NCBI GenBank assembly: GCA_020631215.1
Contig: JAHDHS010000004.1
Span: forward strand, 1 to 64,000
Direction: 5' to 3'
Length of the DNA: 64,000 nucleotides
DNA from: Hellea sp.
Lineage (GTDB): Bacteria; Pseudomonadota; Alphaproteobacteria; Caulobacterales; Maricaulaceae
The position numbers and the translations under genes were made by a program. Shown in pieces: positions 26,153-35,457 of this stretch. Positions within the stretch are counted from its first letter, which is position 1, and the number at the start of each line of letters is the position of its first letter. The notes beneath the pieces are model-generated. The model made no database searches. It was not told where the DNA came from and saw nothing but the letters and a program-made list of their open reading frames with translations.

Positions 26153-26926
26153 ATGGAACCATTGCCTCTATCAAGCTATCGCCGCCCTGTCCGCCCTTTG
26201 AAGGCCTATAAGCATTTCCGTAAGCTTATCGCCAATAAGGAAGATACGGCGCAGGTCTATCATATCGTCGAGGCACTTTCAGGCAATTCCCTCGTGAAAT
26301 GCTATAATGAATTTATTACAACGCCCGAAGGCAAGCAGCGTTATCAAGAGCGGCGTTACCTCCCGCCTTTGCTCGATGATCATGACAGCCTAATGCAAAT
26401 GCCCGCCGGTTCCTTTGGTCGTTCCTATGTGGAGTTTATGCAGAGAGAGGGACTAACCGCACAAGGTCTGGTCGATGAGCTAAGCCAATATAAGGACGAT
26501 ACGGACAACCCCATGGGCGAAGACTTGCTCTGGTATGCTGAGCGCCGCCGTGACACGCATGATATGCTACATGTGCTCACAGGTTATGGCCGTGACGCAT
26601 TGGGAGAAGCCACAGTTCTGGCGTTTACTCACAGCCAACATCGTGATCCGGGCATTATTTTTATCGCCTATGGCGCGGCCTTGGAAATCAAAAAATCTGC
26701 CCCGAAAGGTGCACCCGTTATCAAATGCATTCGTGAGGGTCGGCGTTTAGGTAAGGAAGCCGCCAAAATTATCAATCAGGATATTATGGCCCTATTGCCG
26801 TTACCCTTGGAAGAGGTCCGAGAACAACTTGGGATCAAACGTCCGGAAACTTATCATCTGATCCATCAGATGATGCGCGATCACGGGATTGATCCTTATG
26901 AAGTGGTTGGCGCTCAGGCTGCCTAA
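26153..26926 (+). CDS. Coq4 family ubiquinone biosynthesis protein
   Basis: 257 residues from the ATG at 26153; a TTG at 26135 is an alternative. The zinc motif HDxxH-x11-E is exact (His136, Asp137, His140, Glu152; sequence HDMLHVLTGYG). In eukaryotes Coq4 scaffolds the CoQ synthesis complex and has been linked to the C1 decarboxylation-hydroxylation step of the ring; bacterial copies are common in alphaproteobacteria. The RPLKAYKHFRKLIANKEDT segment at the N-terminus is typical of them. No other ubi genes lie nearby. Confidence 0.88.
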   Translation: MEPLPLSSYRRPVRPLKAYKHFRKLIANKEDTAQVYHIVEALSGNSLVKCYNEFITTPEGKQRYQERRYLPPLLDDHDSLMQMPAGSFGRSYVEFMQREGLTAQGLVDELSQYKDDTDNPMGEDLLWYAERRRDTHDMLHVLTGYGRDALGEATVLAFTHSQHRDPGIIFIAYGAALEIKKSAPKGAPVIKCIREGRRLGKEAAKIINQDIMALLPLPLEEVREQLGIKRPETYHLIHQMMRDHGIDPYEVVGAQAA

Positions 26927-26957
26927 AATCAGGCTGCTTAAAACAGGTTTCTGACAG

Positions 26958-27587
26958 CTAGGCTATCACCTCTGAAAACTTACCTGCCTCATCAGCCAGC
27001 AACAGCTTGGCAGAGATAATCGAGAAATACGCACCTTGTAATGACAGCTTGCCGGCTTCAACAGCGTCTTTGACAAAAGGATAGGTCATCAGGTTTTCAA
27101 GTGAGTAGCGCACATTTTCTAGCTCCATCGCCAGAGTAACATCTTCTTCGGGAAGGTTTTGCGCAGCGATCCGATCCCGAACCTCATTGATCAGGCTGAC
27201 CCATTTACCGACATAACCAGAATGTGGTTCATCGCCCATCCCAGCCAGACAGCCGGCCACGCCGCCGCAGCTTTCATGGCCCATCACCATGATCATCTCA
27301 ACGCCCAAGGCCGTCACCGCATATTCGATGGCGGCTGATGTGCTGTCGATATCATCGCCAATATTATGAGGCGGGACGATATTGGCGACATTACGCGCAA
27401 CGAAAAGCTCGCCTGGATAGGCATTAAAGATATCGCTTGGATCAACGCGGCTATCCGCACAGCTAATCACCAGCACTTTCGGCTTTTGCCCTTTCGTGCC
27501 CAGAGTCTCGTAAAGCGCTTTTTGCTCAGAGAAACCGCCCGCCCGAAATTCGCGATAGCCTTTAATCAAATCATCTTTAACAGTCAT
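26958..27587 (-). CDS. Beta-class carbonic anhydrase
   Basis: 209 residues. The zinc and catalytic residues are all present: Cys43, Asp45 and Arg47 in SCADSRVDP, and His104 and Cys107 in GHESCGG. It interconverts CO2 and bicarbonate in the cytoplasm, supplying bicarbonate for carboxylations. No signal peptide is seen. It lies 66 bases after purB on the same strand. A second, unrelated carbonic anhydrase of the delta class is encoded at 52.0 kb. Confidence 0.95.
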   Translation of the reverse strand: MTVKDDLIKGYREFRAGGFSEQKALYETLGTKGQKPKVLVISCADSRVDPSDIFNAYPGELFVARNVANIVPPHNIGDDIDSTSAAIEYAVTALGVEMIMVMGHESCGGVAGCLAGMGDEPHSGYVGKWVSLINEVRDRIAAQNLPEEDVTLAMELENVRYSLENLMTYPFVKDAVEAGKLSLQGAYFSIISAKLLLADEAGKFSEVIA

Positions 27588-27653
27588 ACCGTATCATCTC
27601 TCGCGCGGGGTAAAAGGTCAAGCTGTGTAAATTTAACACTTACTTTGTGAGGC

Positions 27654-28979
27654 TTAAGTGAACACCCGATCAAAGATCGTGTCGACATGTTTAAGGTGAT
27701 AGTCATCATCGAACATGTCGCGGACTTGCTCTTCTGACAGCAGCGCCATGACATCTTTGTCTTGCAGGATGAGGTCAAGGAAAGCGCCCTCGCCCGCATT
27801 GCCTTCGGTACGGAATTGTTCCCAGACTTTCATGGCGTTGCGCTGCACAAGGCGGTAGGCACTCTCGCGCTGCTCCCCGGCCTGAGTCAGGGCAAGAAGG
27901 AAGCGCTGTGAATTATGTAGACCGCCGAGACGGTCCATATTGGCCTTCATCTTTTCGGGATAGACCACAAGATTTTCAATGACGCCCGCGAGGCGGTGCA
28001 GGGCGAAATCCAGATGGATGGTCGTGTCGGGTGCTATGCCGCGCTCGACGGAGGAATGCGAAATATCGCGCTCATGCCAAAGCGCAACGTTTTCCATTGA
28101 CGGGATGACGGCCATGCGGACGAGCCGCGCCAGACCGGTCAGGTTTTCAGTCAAAACCGGATTGCGTTTATGCGGCATGGCGGAGCTGCCTTTTTGGCCC
28201 TTGGAGAAAAACTCTTCGGCTTCGAGGACTTCGGTGCGCTGTAGATGGCGGATTTCGACGGCAATGTTTTCTATGGAAGACGCAATGACGCCAAGCGCCG
28301 CAAAATAGGCCGCATGACGGTCTCGCGGAATGACTTGGCTGGAGACGGGCTCGATGGACAGGCCCATTTCCTTGGCCACATGCGCTTCAACCTTGGGGTC
28401 AATATTGGCGAACGTACCAATCGCGCCGGAAATGGCGCAAACAGCGATTTCTTTGCGGGCCGCAATCAGGCGCTCTTTGCCGCGCGCAAATTCCGCATGG
28501 AAACGCGCAAGCTTCACGCCAAAAGTTGTCGGTTCGGCATGTATACCGTGGCTACGGCCAATCGTGATCGTATGCTTGTGTTCTTCAGCACGTTTTTTCA
28601 GGGCCGCCAGAACCCGGTCCATCCCCACCATCAGCACATCCGTCGCCCGGGCCAGCTGTACGGACAGAGTGGTGTCAAGAATGTCGGAACTGGTGAAACC
28701 CTGATGCACAAAGCGCGCATCCTCACCGATAAATTCGGCCAGATGGGTCAGGAAAGCGATCACGTCATGTTTGACCTCACGTTCGATCTCATCGATTTTC
28801 GCAACGTCAAATTCGGCCTTACCGCCCCGCTCCCAAATATTTTTAGCCGCTTCTTTTGGGATAACGCCGAGCTCAGCCAGCGCGTCACAGCCATGGGCTT
28901 CAATCTCGAACCAGATACGATATTTCATAGCCTGCGACCAAATCGCAGTCATTTCCTTACGCGCGTAACGTTCAATCAT
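27654..28979 (-). CDS. purB: Adenylosuccinate lyase
   Basis: 441 residues. The fumarase/aspartase superfamily signature is GSSAMPHKRNP at 264-274, and the second active-site His region is SHGIHAEPTTFG. It removes fumarate from SAICAR and from adenylosuccinate in purine synthesis. The length and the N-terminus MIERYARKEMTAIWS are those of the short alphaproteobacterial/Gram-positive-type PurB. It lies between the MFS and carbonic anhydrase genes on the same strand, 31 bases after the MFS stop. Confidence 0.96.
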   Translation of the reverse strand: MIERYARKEMTAIWSQAMKYRIWFEIEAHGCDALAELGVIPKEAAKNIWERGGKAEFDVAKIDEIEREVKHDVIAFLTHLAEFIGEDARFVHQGFTSSDILDTTLSVQLARATDVLMVGMDRVLAALKKRAEEHKHTITIGRSHGIHAEPTTFGVKLARFHAEFARGKERLIAARKEIAVCAISGAIGTFANIDPKVEAHVAKEMGLSIEPVSSQVIPRDRHAAYFAALGVIASSIENIAVEIRHLQRTEVLEAEEFFSKGQKGSSAMPHKRNPVLTENLTGLARLVRMAVIPSMENVALWHERDISHSSVERGIAPDTTIHLDFALHRLAGVIENLVVYPEKMKANMDRLGGLHNSQRFLLALTQAGEQRESAYRLVQRNAMKVWEQFRTEGNAGEGAFLDLILQDKDVMALLSEEQVRDMFDDDYHLKHVDTIFDRVFT

Positions 28980-29010
28980 GAAGACTCACCTATAATGTTT
29001 GAGCCGCGCT

Positions 29011-30483
29011 TTAGCCCTCGTTTCGCGCCTCTGCAATAGCCCAGTCTTTAGGTAAGGTTTTTCTGACCAACATGTAGAAAAAGAAGGCGAGCGCATAGGC
29101 TCCAAATGTGACATACATGGCGTAACGAGTGGCGTTGAGTTCGGTCTCACCTGTGCCCAGGAAAACATCAATCATAGCTCCGGCGAATGTCGGGCCTCCG
29201 CCCAAAGCGATCATATTGAGCACGAAGAAAAACAGCGCTGTCGACATGGCCCTTAACTTAACGGGTGCGAGTGTCTGGGCGATCGCAAAGCTTGGCCCGA
29301 GATAAACGCCCAAGCAAAGTTGCAAGGCTGCGCCAATGATAAGATGGAGCGTGATAGTGGGCGCCCAGAACGCCGCGACAGCCAAAGGTAAAGCTAAAAG
29401 GATGGAAACTGCTGGGACTGTGCCATAGGCGCGGATATCCGTTTTCGCTTTCCAGTCAACGAGTTTCGCCCCGAAATAGGTGCCTGCCACATAGAATGTG
29501 CCGTTAATGACCCCAATCCAGAAGATAAAAGTCCGGGGACTGAAATCAGGCTCCAACAAGCGAAGGAACTTCGTTTGAAAGCCGGAAATGGCATAGCTGG
29601 CGAAACTCGCAAAAGCGATACCCAATGCCATCCACCACCAAGACTTAATCGACAATATAGTCATGACGCCCGGCTGCAGGCTAAGCAGGAACATGGTGAC
29701 GATGAAGATCAAAAATGGAACGAAAAACACAAAGGGCATTCCATACATCCAAGCACCTACATTAATGGCAAGCAACGCACCAAATATTGCAAAGCGGATT
29801 GGGAGATTGGCTTCTCTAAATGACTGACCTAACGGGATGTAGCCAGAAGGTATTTTATCGCCGGTTTCCATTGCGCCGCGAACGGGCTCTCGGATGGCGA
29901 GCCTGACTATGACAGCTAATAATATCCCGATGACACCCAATGTGATGAATATGCGTCGCCAGTTCACGGCTTCTGCATCTGCCCCCAATAGCGCGGCTGT
30001 CAGAAAATAAGCCGACATAATTCCTAACGGAATACCGAGCGAGTAAACACCTAACGCGCCTGCACGTTCCTCCTTGGCGTAAAAATCTGAAATCATGGAG
30101 TGAGAGGGCGGGCTGCCCCCGGCTTCACCAATCCCGACACCGACTCGGGCCAGAGCAATATGTAGGAAATTCTGCGCATAACCTGTCAGGGCTGTAAATC
30201 CGCTCCAGACGGCCAAAGCCAATGATAGCAGGGTTACGCGGTTCATACGATCCGCGAGAAAAGCGAGCGGAATTCCCATAATTGTATAAAAAGCTGCAAA
30301 GGCCAACCCGACCAGAAGACCCAGTTGGGTGTTGGTTAAATCCAGATCTGCTTGAATCCAAGGCGCGAGAATGCCGACAATTTGACGATCAATGAAATTA
30401 AAGCCGTATACGAGCGTCAGCAATAATAACACGAATGTTCGGTATCGTGGTTTAGCTACCGCTTGGCTAGGTTTATCAGTCAT
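29011..30483 (-). CDS. MFS transporter, spinster-like
   Basis: 490 residues with about twelve hydrophobic segments. The N-terminal half has the MFS motif A region FLADRMNRVTLL and the sequence GIGEAGGSPPSHSMISD, typical of spinster-type MFS proteins common in sphingomonads and Caulobacterales. The substrate cannot be deduced. Loop insertions around residue 210-290 contain extra hydrophobic segments. It starts divergently from nothing close by; the gap upstream is 80 bases on the same strand. Confidence 0.85.
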   Translation of the reverse strand: MTDKPSQAVAKPRYRTFVLLLLTLVYGFNFIDRQIVGILAPWIQADLDLTNTQLGLLVGLAFAAFYTIMGIPLAFLADRMNRVTLLSLALAVWSGFTALTGYAQNFLHIALARVGVGIGEAGGSPPSHSMISDFYAKEERAGALGVYSLGIPLGIMSAYFLTAALLGADAEAVNWRRIFITLGVIGILLAVIVRLAIREPVRGAMETGDKIPSGYIPLGQSFREANLPIRFAIFGALLAINVGAWMYGMPFVFFVPFLIFIVTMFLLSLQPGVMTILSIKSWWWMALGIAFASFASYAISGFQTKFLRLLEPDFSPRTFIFWIGVINGTFYVAGTYFGAKLVDWKAKTDIRAYGTVPAVSILLALPLAVAAFWAPTITLHLIIGAALQLCLGVYLGPSFAIAQTLAPVKLRAMSTALFFFVLNMIALGGGPTFAGAMIDVFLGTGETELNATRYAMYVTFGAYALAFFFYMLVRKTLPKDWAIAEARNEG

Positions 30484-30564
30484 ATATCCCCCGGATTATC
30501 TTTGCGGCACAAGAAAGCATTGCGTGCGGATGGTCAAGTTACATCACTTCATCAAACGCAACAT

Positions 30565-30897
30565 TTAAATGCAGCCGAACCCGCCCATACAACCGTAAAA
30601 CAACAAAACCCAAGGAAATAAAAGCAACGTCAAAGCAAAAAATATAACCGACATTAAAGCGGCATATCGCCTTCTTACCTGCCAGAGGATAAATAGCATT
30701 GGGAGCACACATAGCGCGGCGACGACGTGTATGGGATAAGGGCCTAAAAGCTCGAAGAATCCTTCCCCCGAAAAGGCAGTCCCATCTGAGCGTGGTTTCG
30801 TATATTCGTTCGTTGAACTTCGCACCAGAAAGTCAACTGAAAGTAGAAGCAAAATTGAAAACGGCCAAGATAAAAACGCCAATCCGTATCGCTTCAT
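30565..30897 (-). CDS. Small membrane protein, unknown function
   Basis: 110 residues with three hydrophobic segments (about 6-24, 55-72 and 80-103). It is not recognised. The ATG shares its first base with the TGA stop of radC (TGATG overlap), so it is translationally coupled to radC. It ends in a Cys/Gly-rich stretch (FYGCMGGFGCI). Confidence 0.6.
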   Translation of the reverse strand: MKRYGLAFLSWPFSILLLLSVDFLVRSSTNEYTKPRSDGTAFSGEGFFELLGPYPIHVVAALCVLPMLFILWQVRRRYAALMSVIFFALTLLLFPWVLLFYGCMGGFGCI

Positions 30898-31586
30898 CAC
30901 ATCAGCCCTAAAGTCTTAAAACTGGCGATGTTTTCCCGGCCTATGATGAGGTGATCATGGACCGTAATCTCTACGGACTTGGTGGCCTCTATGATTGCCT
31001 CAGTCATTTTGATGTCTGCGTGGCTGGGCGTTGGGTCACCGGAAGGGTGGTTGTGGGCCAAAATGATAGCTGTTGCTTCTAATGCCAGAGCGCGTTTGAT
31101 AATTTCACGCGGATAGACCGGGGCGCGATTAACCGTGCCATGGCCTAATATTTCATCTGCAATAAGGCGGTTTTTTCGATCCAGGAACAACACGCGGAAC
31201 TGTTCCTTCCCTTCGAATTGCATGGCCGAGCGACAGTAATCAAGTAGAGCCGTCCATGAAGACAAAACAGGACGGCCGAGCAGACTTTCTTGTCCTAACT
31301 TAGTCGCCGCTGCCCGCAGGATTTTCAAATCCAGCGCAATCTTATCGCTGATACCTTTGACTTCGGTCAGGCGGTGAACAGGCGCAGCGATGACTTCAGC
31401 AAAGCTGCCAAATTTGGTAATCAAATCTTTCGCCAGAGGTTTGACATCCCGGCGCGGGATAGAGCGAAATAGATAAAGCTCCAATAGCTCATAATCGGCC
31501 AGTGCCTCAGCCCCGCCCTCGGCAAATCGCGCCCGCAATCGGTCGCGATGTCCATGATAATGCGGCTTGGGTTTCGACTCCGCCAT
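30897..31586 (-). CDS. radC: RadC family JAB-domain protein
   Basis: 229 residues: an N-terminal helix-hairpin-helix-like domain (about 15-100, with [13 protein letters not shown]) and a JAMM metalloprotease-type domain with [16 protein letters not shown] giving His178, His180 and Asp191. The family was once named for DNA repair, but a role is not settled. It lies 6 bases after the methionine aminopeptidase gene and overlaps the next small gene, so map - radC - membrane protein form an operon. Confidence 0.92.
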   Translation of the reverse strand: MAESKPKPHYHGHRDRLRARFAEGGAEALADYELLELYLFRSIPRRDVKPLAKDLITKFGSFAEVIAAPVHRLTEVKGISDKIALDLKILRAAATKLGQESLLGRPVLSSWTALLDYCRSAMQFEGKEQFRVLFLDRKNRLIADEILGHGTVNRAPVYPREIIKRALALEATAIILAHNHPSGDPTPSHADIKMTEAIIEATKSVEITVHDHLIIGRENIASFKTLGLM

Positions 31587-31592
31587 TGGCTA

Positions 31593-32414
31593 CTAGGCGT
31601 AAGGCGGATGATGAAGGCCGGCAGGCGATTGCGTGAATATCTCACATCCATCTTTGGTCACACCAATGGAATGCTCGAACTGCGCGGTCAATTTCTTATC
31701 CCTCGTAACAGCTGTCCAGCCATCGGAGAGGATTTTCACATCCGGCTTACCCAGATTGATCATCGGCTCAATCGTGAAAAACATGCCTTCGCGCAACATT
31801 TCGCCCTCACCGGGGCGGCCAAAATGCAGGATATTCGGCGCGTCATGAAACAGCCTTCCCAATCCATGGCCGCAGAAATCCTCGACGACCGAACAGCGCT
31901 CACCTTCGGCAAAGGTTTGAATAGCATGACCGATGTCACCTGTTGTATTGCCCGGCTTTACGGCGGCAATACCCAGCATAAGGGAGTCATAGGTGATCTG
32001 GATCAGGCGCTCCGCCCGCCGGTTGACATTGCCAACTGTATACATGCGGGACGTATCGCCATGCCAGCCATCGACGATGACCGTGACATCAATGTTCAAA
32101 ATATCACCCTCTTTGAGTGGCTTGTCGTTTGGAATGCCATGACAGACAACATGATTGATGGATGTGCACAGCGCGTGCTGATAGCCTCTATATCCAACTG
32201 TAGCGGGTAATGCGCCATGGCTTGTGATGAAATCAAAGGCGGCCACATCCAACATGGCCGTGCTGGCGCCCGGTTTGACCATCCCGGCCAGCATATCCAA
32301 ACATTCCGCCGCCAAACGGCCGGCCTTGCGCATGCCTTCAAAATCGGCGGGACTGTGAAGCTTTATGGCTCCATCGCGGATGTTATCGGCGTCTTTGGCA
32401 TCAATATAGTTCAT
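31593..32414 (-). CDS. map: Methionine aminopeptidase, type I
   Basis: 273 residues. The five metal ligands of the pita-bread fold are visible: two Asp in DVTVIVDGWHGDTSRMY, His in GHGLGRLFH, Glu in FFTIEPMIN and Glu in TAQFEHSIG. It removes the start methionine of new proteins. The first 25 residues are longer than in E. coli. The chosen ATG lies inside a perfect 10-bp hairpin and lacks a clear ribosome site, so either translation is controlled there or the start is further in. Confidence 0.94.
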   Translation of the reverse strand: MNYIDAKDADNIRDGAIKLHSPADFEGMRKAGRLAAECLDMLAGMVKPGASTAMLDVAAFDFITSHGALPATVGYRGYQHALCTSINHVVCHGIPNDKPLKEGDILNIDVTVIVDGWHGDTSRMYTVGNVNRRAERLIQITYDSLMLGIAAVKPGNTTGDIGHAIQTFAEGERCSVVEDFCGHGLGRLFHDAPNILHFGRPGEGEMLREGMFFTIEPMINLGKPDVKILSDGWTAVTRDKKLTAQFEHSIGVTKDGCEIFTQSPAGLHHPPYA

Positions 32415-32438
32415 AGCCGCCTACATAAGGCGGCTATG
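32412..32438 (-). promoter_or_regulatory. Hairpin covering the map start codon
   Basis: Arms 32412-32421 and 32429-32438 are perfect 10-bp complements (CATAGCCGCC type) with a 7-base loop. In the map mRNA the start codon lies in the 3' arm and any ribosome site would lie in the loop or stem. It could slow translation initiation or be the 3' end of the upstream gene's transcript; there is no T-run. Confidence 0.5.
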
Positions 32439-32463
32439 GCGTAATTGCTACTGCAAAAGTAGA

Positions 32464-33219
32464 CTAGTGATTATCATCGCAGATGTATTTTCCGTGATAA
32501 TGTGTCGCCCCGTAATAACGCGTCTGCCCAGATGTCTGCGTCCGATGTGTGACCGGCGCAGAATAGCTACGATGCGAGTAGCTCGGCTGAGTATATGTCC
32601 GCTGCGAATAAACCGGCTGACTGTAAGTCGTCTGACTATAACTCGGCTGGCTGTAGGTTGGTTGACTGTAGCTTGTCTGCGTATAGACGGGCTGCGACTG
32701 GCTTGGGTAGCTTTGCACCGGATATGATTGCGTGTGGTAAGTTTGAGTCTGGCGCGCGCCATAGGTTGGATCAGAATAAACCGGATGGTCAGATACGGTT
32801 ACGCGCGTTCCATAATTATGCTGTGAATAGCCTCCGCTTGGATATGTCTGATACCCTGATGTCTGATATCCTGAGCTGGGATAGGTTTCATAACTGGAGC
32901 TTGGATAAGTTGACTGATGACGGTTTTCATAGACAGGGTCACAGTCCACACGCTTGTCAGCGATACCGGCTCCGGCCAGTCCGCCCAATACGCCGCCAAT
33001 CACAGAGCCTTCAGTGCGGGCGCCATTGCCGGATACTTGGGATCCTATGACAGCCCCTGCCACAGCGCCAATACCGCCGCCGATCAATTTGTCACGCTTT
33101 TCATCTTTTTTACAGGCCTCATGAGGTGTGTAACCGGAATTATAATCCCGGGCTTGTGCATTTCCTGCCAACCCGATTGTCAGCAATGCAAAGGCCGATG
33201 TTTTCAAAAGGAACTTCAT
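32464..33219 (-). CDS. Exported glycine-zipper protein with Tyr/Ser/Gln repeats
   Basis: 251 residues. A signal peptide ends NAQA-R at about residue 23. A glycine-zipper 2TM domain (about 45-90: GGGIGAVAGAVIGSQ and GSVIGGVLGGLAGAG) precedes a region of about 150 residues built of Tyr/Ser/Gln/Pro repeats of the YSQPxYSQ kind, a low-complexity composition like that of adhesive or amyloid-prone proteins. It shares its general plan with the glycine-zipper protein at 20.4 kb but is not a close copy. It precedes map on the same strand. Function unknown. Confidence 0.8.
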   Translation of the reverse strand: MKFLLKTSAFALLTIGLAGNAQARDYNSGYTPHEACKKDEKRDKLIGGGIGAVAGAVIGSQVSGNGARTEGSVIGGVLGGLAGAGIADKRVDCDPVYENRHQSTYPSSSYETYPSSGYQTSGYQTYPSGGYSQHNYGTRVTVSDHPVYSDPTYGARQTQTYHTQSYPVQSYPSQSQPVYTQTSYSQPTYSQPSYSQTTYSQPVYSQRTYTQPSYSHRSYSAPVTHRTQTSGQTRYYGATHYHGKYICDDNH

Positions 33220-33360
33220 AATGTCCTCCCTGTCATGTTCTACCGCCGGAGAATACCAAACGATTTCTTTTGCTACACCCGACTATCTGAACTCTTCCTG
33301 ACCCCTATTTTCATTTTCTATTCATCTTGTGATTCCCGCTTAAGTGGGTAAGAGATTCCT

Positions 33361-34092
33361 ATGACGCACACAGTTACAGCGGGAATTATCCTCATCGGCG
33401 ACGAGCTTTTATCCGGACGGACAAAAGACACAAATCTGTCAACAATTGCCAAATGGCTGGAGCCTTTGGGCGTACAGGTTATGGAAGCCCGCATCATTGC
33501 CGATGATCGCAGCACCATTATCGAGACAGTCAGGCATTTCTCCGCGCAGTTTGATTATGTCTTCACGACGGGCGGGATTGGCCCGACCCATGATGACATC
33601 ACAGCGGACTGTATCGCGTCGGCTTTTGACCGGGGTATTTCCGAAAGAGAAGACGCTATGGCCGAGCTGCGCACGCGCTACAGCGAAGAAGATCTGAATG
33701 CGGCCCGCCGCCGAATGGCCCGAATTCCCGATGGCGCAAGCCTTATCAAAAACCCCGTCAGCCAAGCGCCTGGCTTCCAAACCGAAAACGTCTTTACTAT
33801 GGCAGGTGTGCCGTCGATCATGAAGGGCATGCTGGCAGACATAGGTCACCGCATTCAAGGCGGAGCGAAAGTCTATTCCCGCACCGTTCTGGCCGAAGGC
33901 ATTGGCGAGGGTGACGCCGCCGCGCCCTTGGCGGAGATCGAAAAAGATTATGACGGCGTCTCCATCGGCAGCTATCCGTTCTTCAACCAAAACCTCACAG
34001 GCGTAAATTTCGTCGTCCGTGGCCGCGATGAGTCAGTCTTAGATGAGGTCGAAGCCAAACTCCGAACCTTGGCAAACTCACTGACGTCATAA
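33361..34092 (+). CDS. Molybdopterin-binding / CinA N-terminal domain protein
   Basis: 243 residues forming only the MoaB/MogA-like domain: GIILIGDELLSGRTKDTN at the N-terminus, TTGGIGPTHDDIT and the N-terminal FTMAGVPSIM segment. The C-terminal nicotinamide-nucleotide amidase domain of full-length CinA is absent, as is common for the stand-alone bacterial proteins (YfaY-like) that hydrolyse ADP-ribose-type pyrophosphates. It is placed 113 bases before the sox genes but has its own character and is probably not part of that pathway. Confidence 0.85.
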   Translation: MTHTVTAGIILIGDELLSGRTKDTNLSTIAKWLEPLGVQVMEARIIADDRSTIIETVRHFSAQFDYVFTTGGIGPTHDDITADCIASAFDRGISEREDAMAELRTRYSEEDLNAARRRMARIPDGASLIKNPVSQAPGFQTENVFTMAGVPSIMKGMLADIGHRIQGGAKVYSRTVLAEGIGEGDAAAPLAEIEKDYDGVSIGSYPFFNQNLTGVNFVVRGRDESVLDEVEAKLRTLANSLTS

Positions 34093-34127
34093 ACCAACAT
34101 TATGGGCCTTTGATATAATCGTCTGGT

Positions 34128-34149
34128 CTTATTGAGCGGTCTTAATAAG
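34128..34149. promoter_or_regulatory. Possible operator, inverted repeat upstream of soxB
   Basis: CTTATT (34128-34133) and AATAAG (34144-34149) form an interrupted palindrome with a 10-base spacer, 56 bases before the soxB start. GGTCTTA also occurs twice directly. The stretch is short and the call is weak. Confidence 0.3.
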
Positions 34150-34204
34150 TCTAATCCACAGCCGGAAAGCTTGTGACTTGCCTCTCAGCGGATAAGGTGA
34201 AGCC

Positions 34205-35455
34205 ATGCGCTACTCAGCTCTGAAAATTTTCAAAGAGGCTGTGACGGGTCACAAAGGCTGGAAACCTGTTTGGCGTAAGCCTGCCCCCAAGCCATCCTAT
34301 GACTTTATCATCATTGGCGGCGGGGGGCACGGACTGGCGACAGCGCATTACTTGGCCTCGAAATTTGACGGCAAAAATATCGCGGTCTTGGAAAAAGGTT
34401 GGATTGGTGGCGGCAATGTCGGACGGAATACAACCATTATCCGGTCCAACTACCTCCATCATGAGAATGAGGGTTTCTACGAGTTCTCGCTCAAATTATG
34501 GGAAGGGCTGGAACAGGATTTAAATTACAACGCCATGGTCAGCCAGCGCGGGATTATCAATCTTTATCACTCTGACCCACAGCGCGATGCCTATGCGCGG
34601 CGCGGCAACGCCATGATCATGAACGGTGCGGATGCCGTCTTGCTTGATCAAGATGGTGTGCGCAAGCAATACCCGTTTTTGAATTTCGACAATGCTAGGT
34701 TCCCGATCAAGGGCGGGCTTTGGCAACCGCGCGGCGGTACTGTGCGTCATGACGCCGTGGCCTGGGGATATGCCCGCGCCGCAGACAGCAAAGGCGTAGA
34801 CATTATTGAAAATTGCGAAGTCACAGGATTTGACATTCAAAATGGGCGCTGCGTCGGCGTGAAGACGACACGCGGTAAAATCTTGGCCAAAAAAGTCGGC
34901 GTCGCCGTCGCGGGAAACAGCTCCCGCGTCATGGCGATGGCGGATATGCATTTGCCGCTAGAGTCCCATGTCTTGCAGGCCTTTGTATCCGAAGGCTTTA
35001 AACCGTTTCTCCCCGGGGTCATAACCTACGGCGCTGGGCATTTTTATGTCAGTCAATCGGACAAAGGCGGTTTGGTCTTTGGCGGGGATATTGACGGCTA
35101 TAATTCATACGCACAGCGCGGTAACCTGCCGGTTGTTGAAGATGTCTGTGAGGGCGGCATGAGCCTGATGCCAGCCATCGGTAAAGCGCGGCTGCTACGG
35201 ATGTGGGGCGGGATTATGGATATGTCCATGGATGGTTCGCCCATGATTGATAAGACTCATATTGACGGGCTCTATTTCAATGGCGGTTGGTGTTATGGCG
35301 GCTTTAAAGCCACACCCGCGAGCGGCTATGCCTTCGCGCATTTACTGGCGACAGATACGCCGCATGAAACAGCGCGTGCCTACCGCATGGACCGTTTCTC
35401 TCGCGGCCTTATGATTGATGAAAAAGGACAGGGCGCACAGCCCAATTTGCATTAG
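34205..35455 (+). CDS. soxB: Sarcosine oxidase-type beta subunit (FAD-dependent)
   Basis: 416 residues. The dinucleotide motif GGGGHG is at 38-43 in the N-terminal FAD domain. His182 in RHDAV corresponds to the covalent FMN-binding histidine of heterotetrameric sarcosine oxidase. The C-terminal GGWCYGGFKATPASG and final basic tail are family-like. It forms the amine-oxidising subunit that removes an N-methyl from sarcosine or a related methylated glycine. An AAGGTGAAG ribosome site precedes the ATG. soxD follows after 2 bases. Confidence 0.9.
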   Translation: MRYSALKIFKEAVTGHKGWKPVWRKPAPKPSYDFIIIGGGGHGLATAHYLASKFDGKNIAVLEKGWIGGGNVGRNTTIIRSNYLHHENEGFYEFSLKLWEGLEQDLNYNAMVSQRGIINLYHSDPQRDAYARRGNAMIMNGADAVLLDQDGVRKQYPFLNFDNARFPIKGGLWQPRGGTVRHDAVAWGYARAADSKGVDIIENCEVTGFDIQNGRCVGVKTTRGKILAKKVGVAVAGNSSRVMAMADMHLPLESHVLQAFVSEGFKPFLPGVITYGAGHFYVSQSDKGGLVFGGDIDGYNSYAQRGNLPVVEDVCEGGMSLMPAIGKARLLRMWGGIMDMSMDGSPMIDKTHIDGLYFNGGWCYGGFKATPASGYAFAHLLATDTPHETARAYRMDRFSRGLMIDEKGQGAQPNLH

Positions 35456-35457
35456 TC

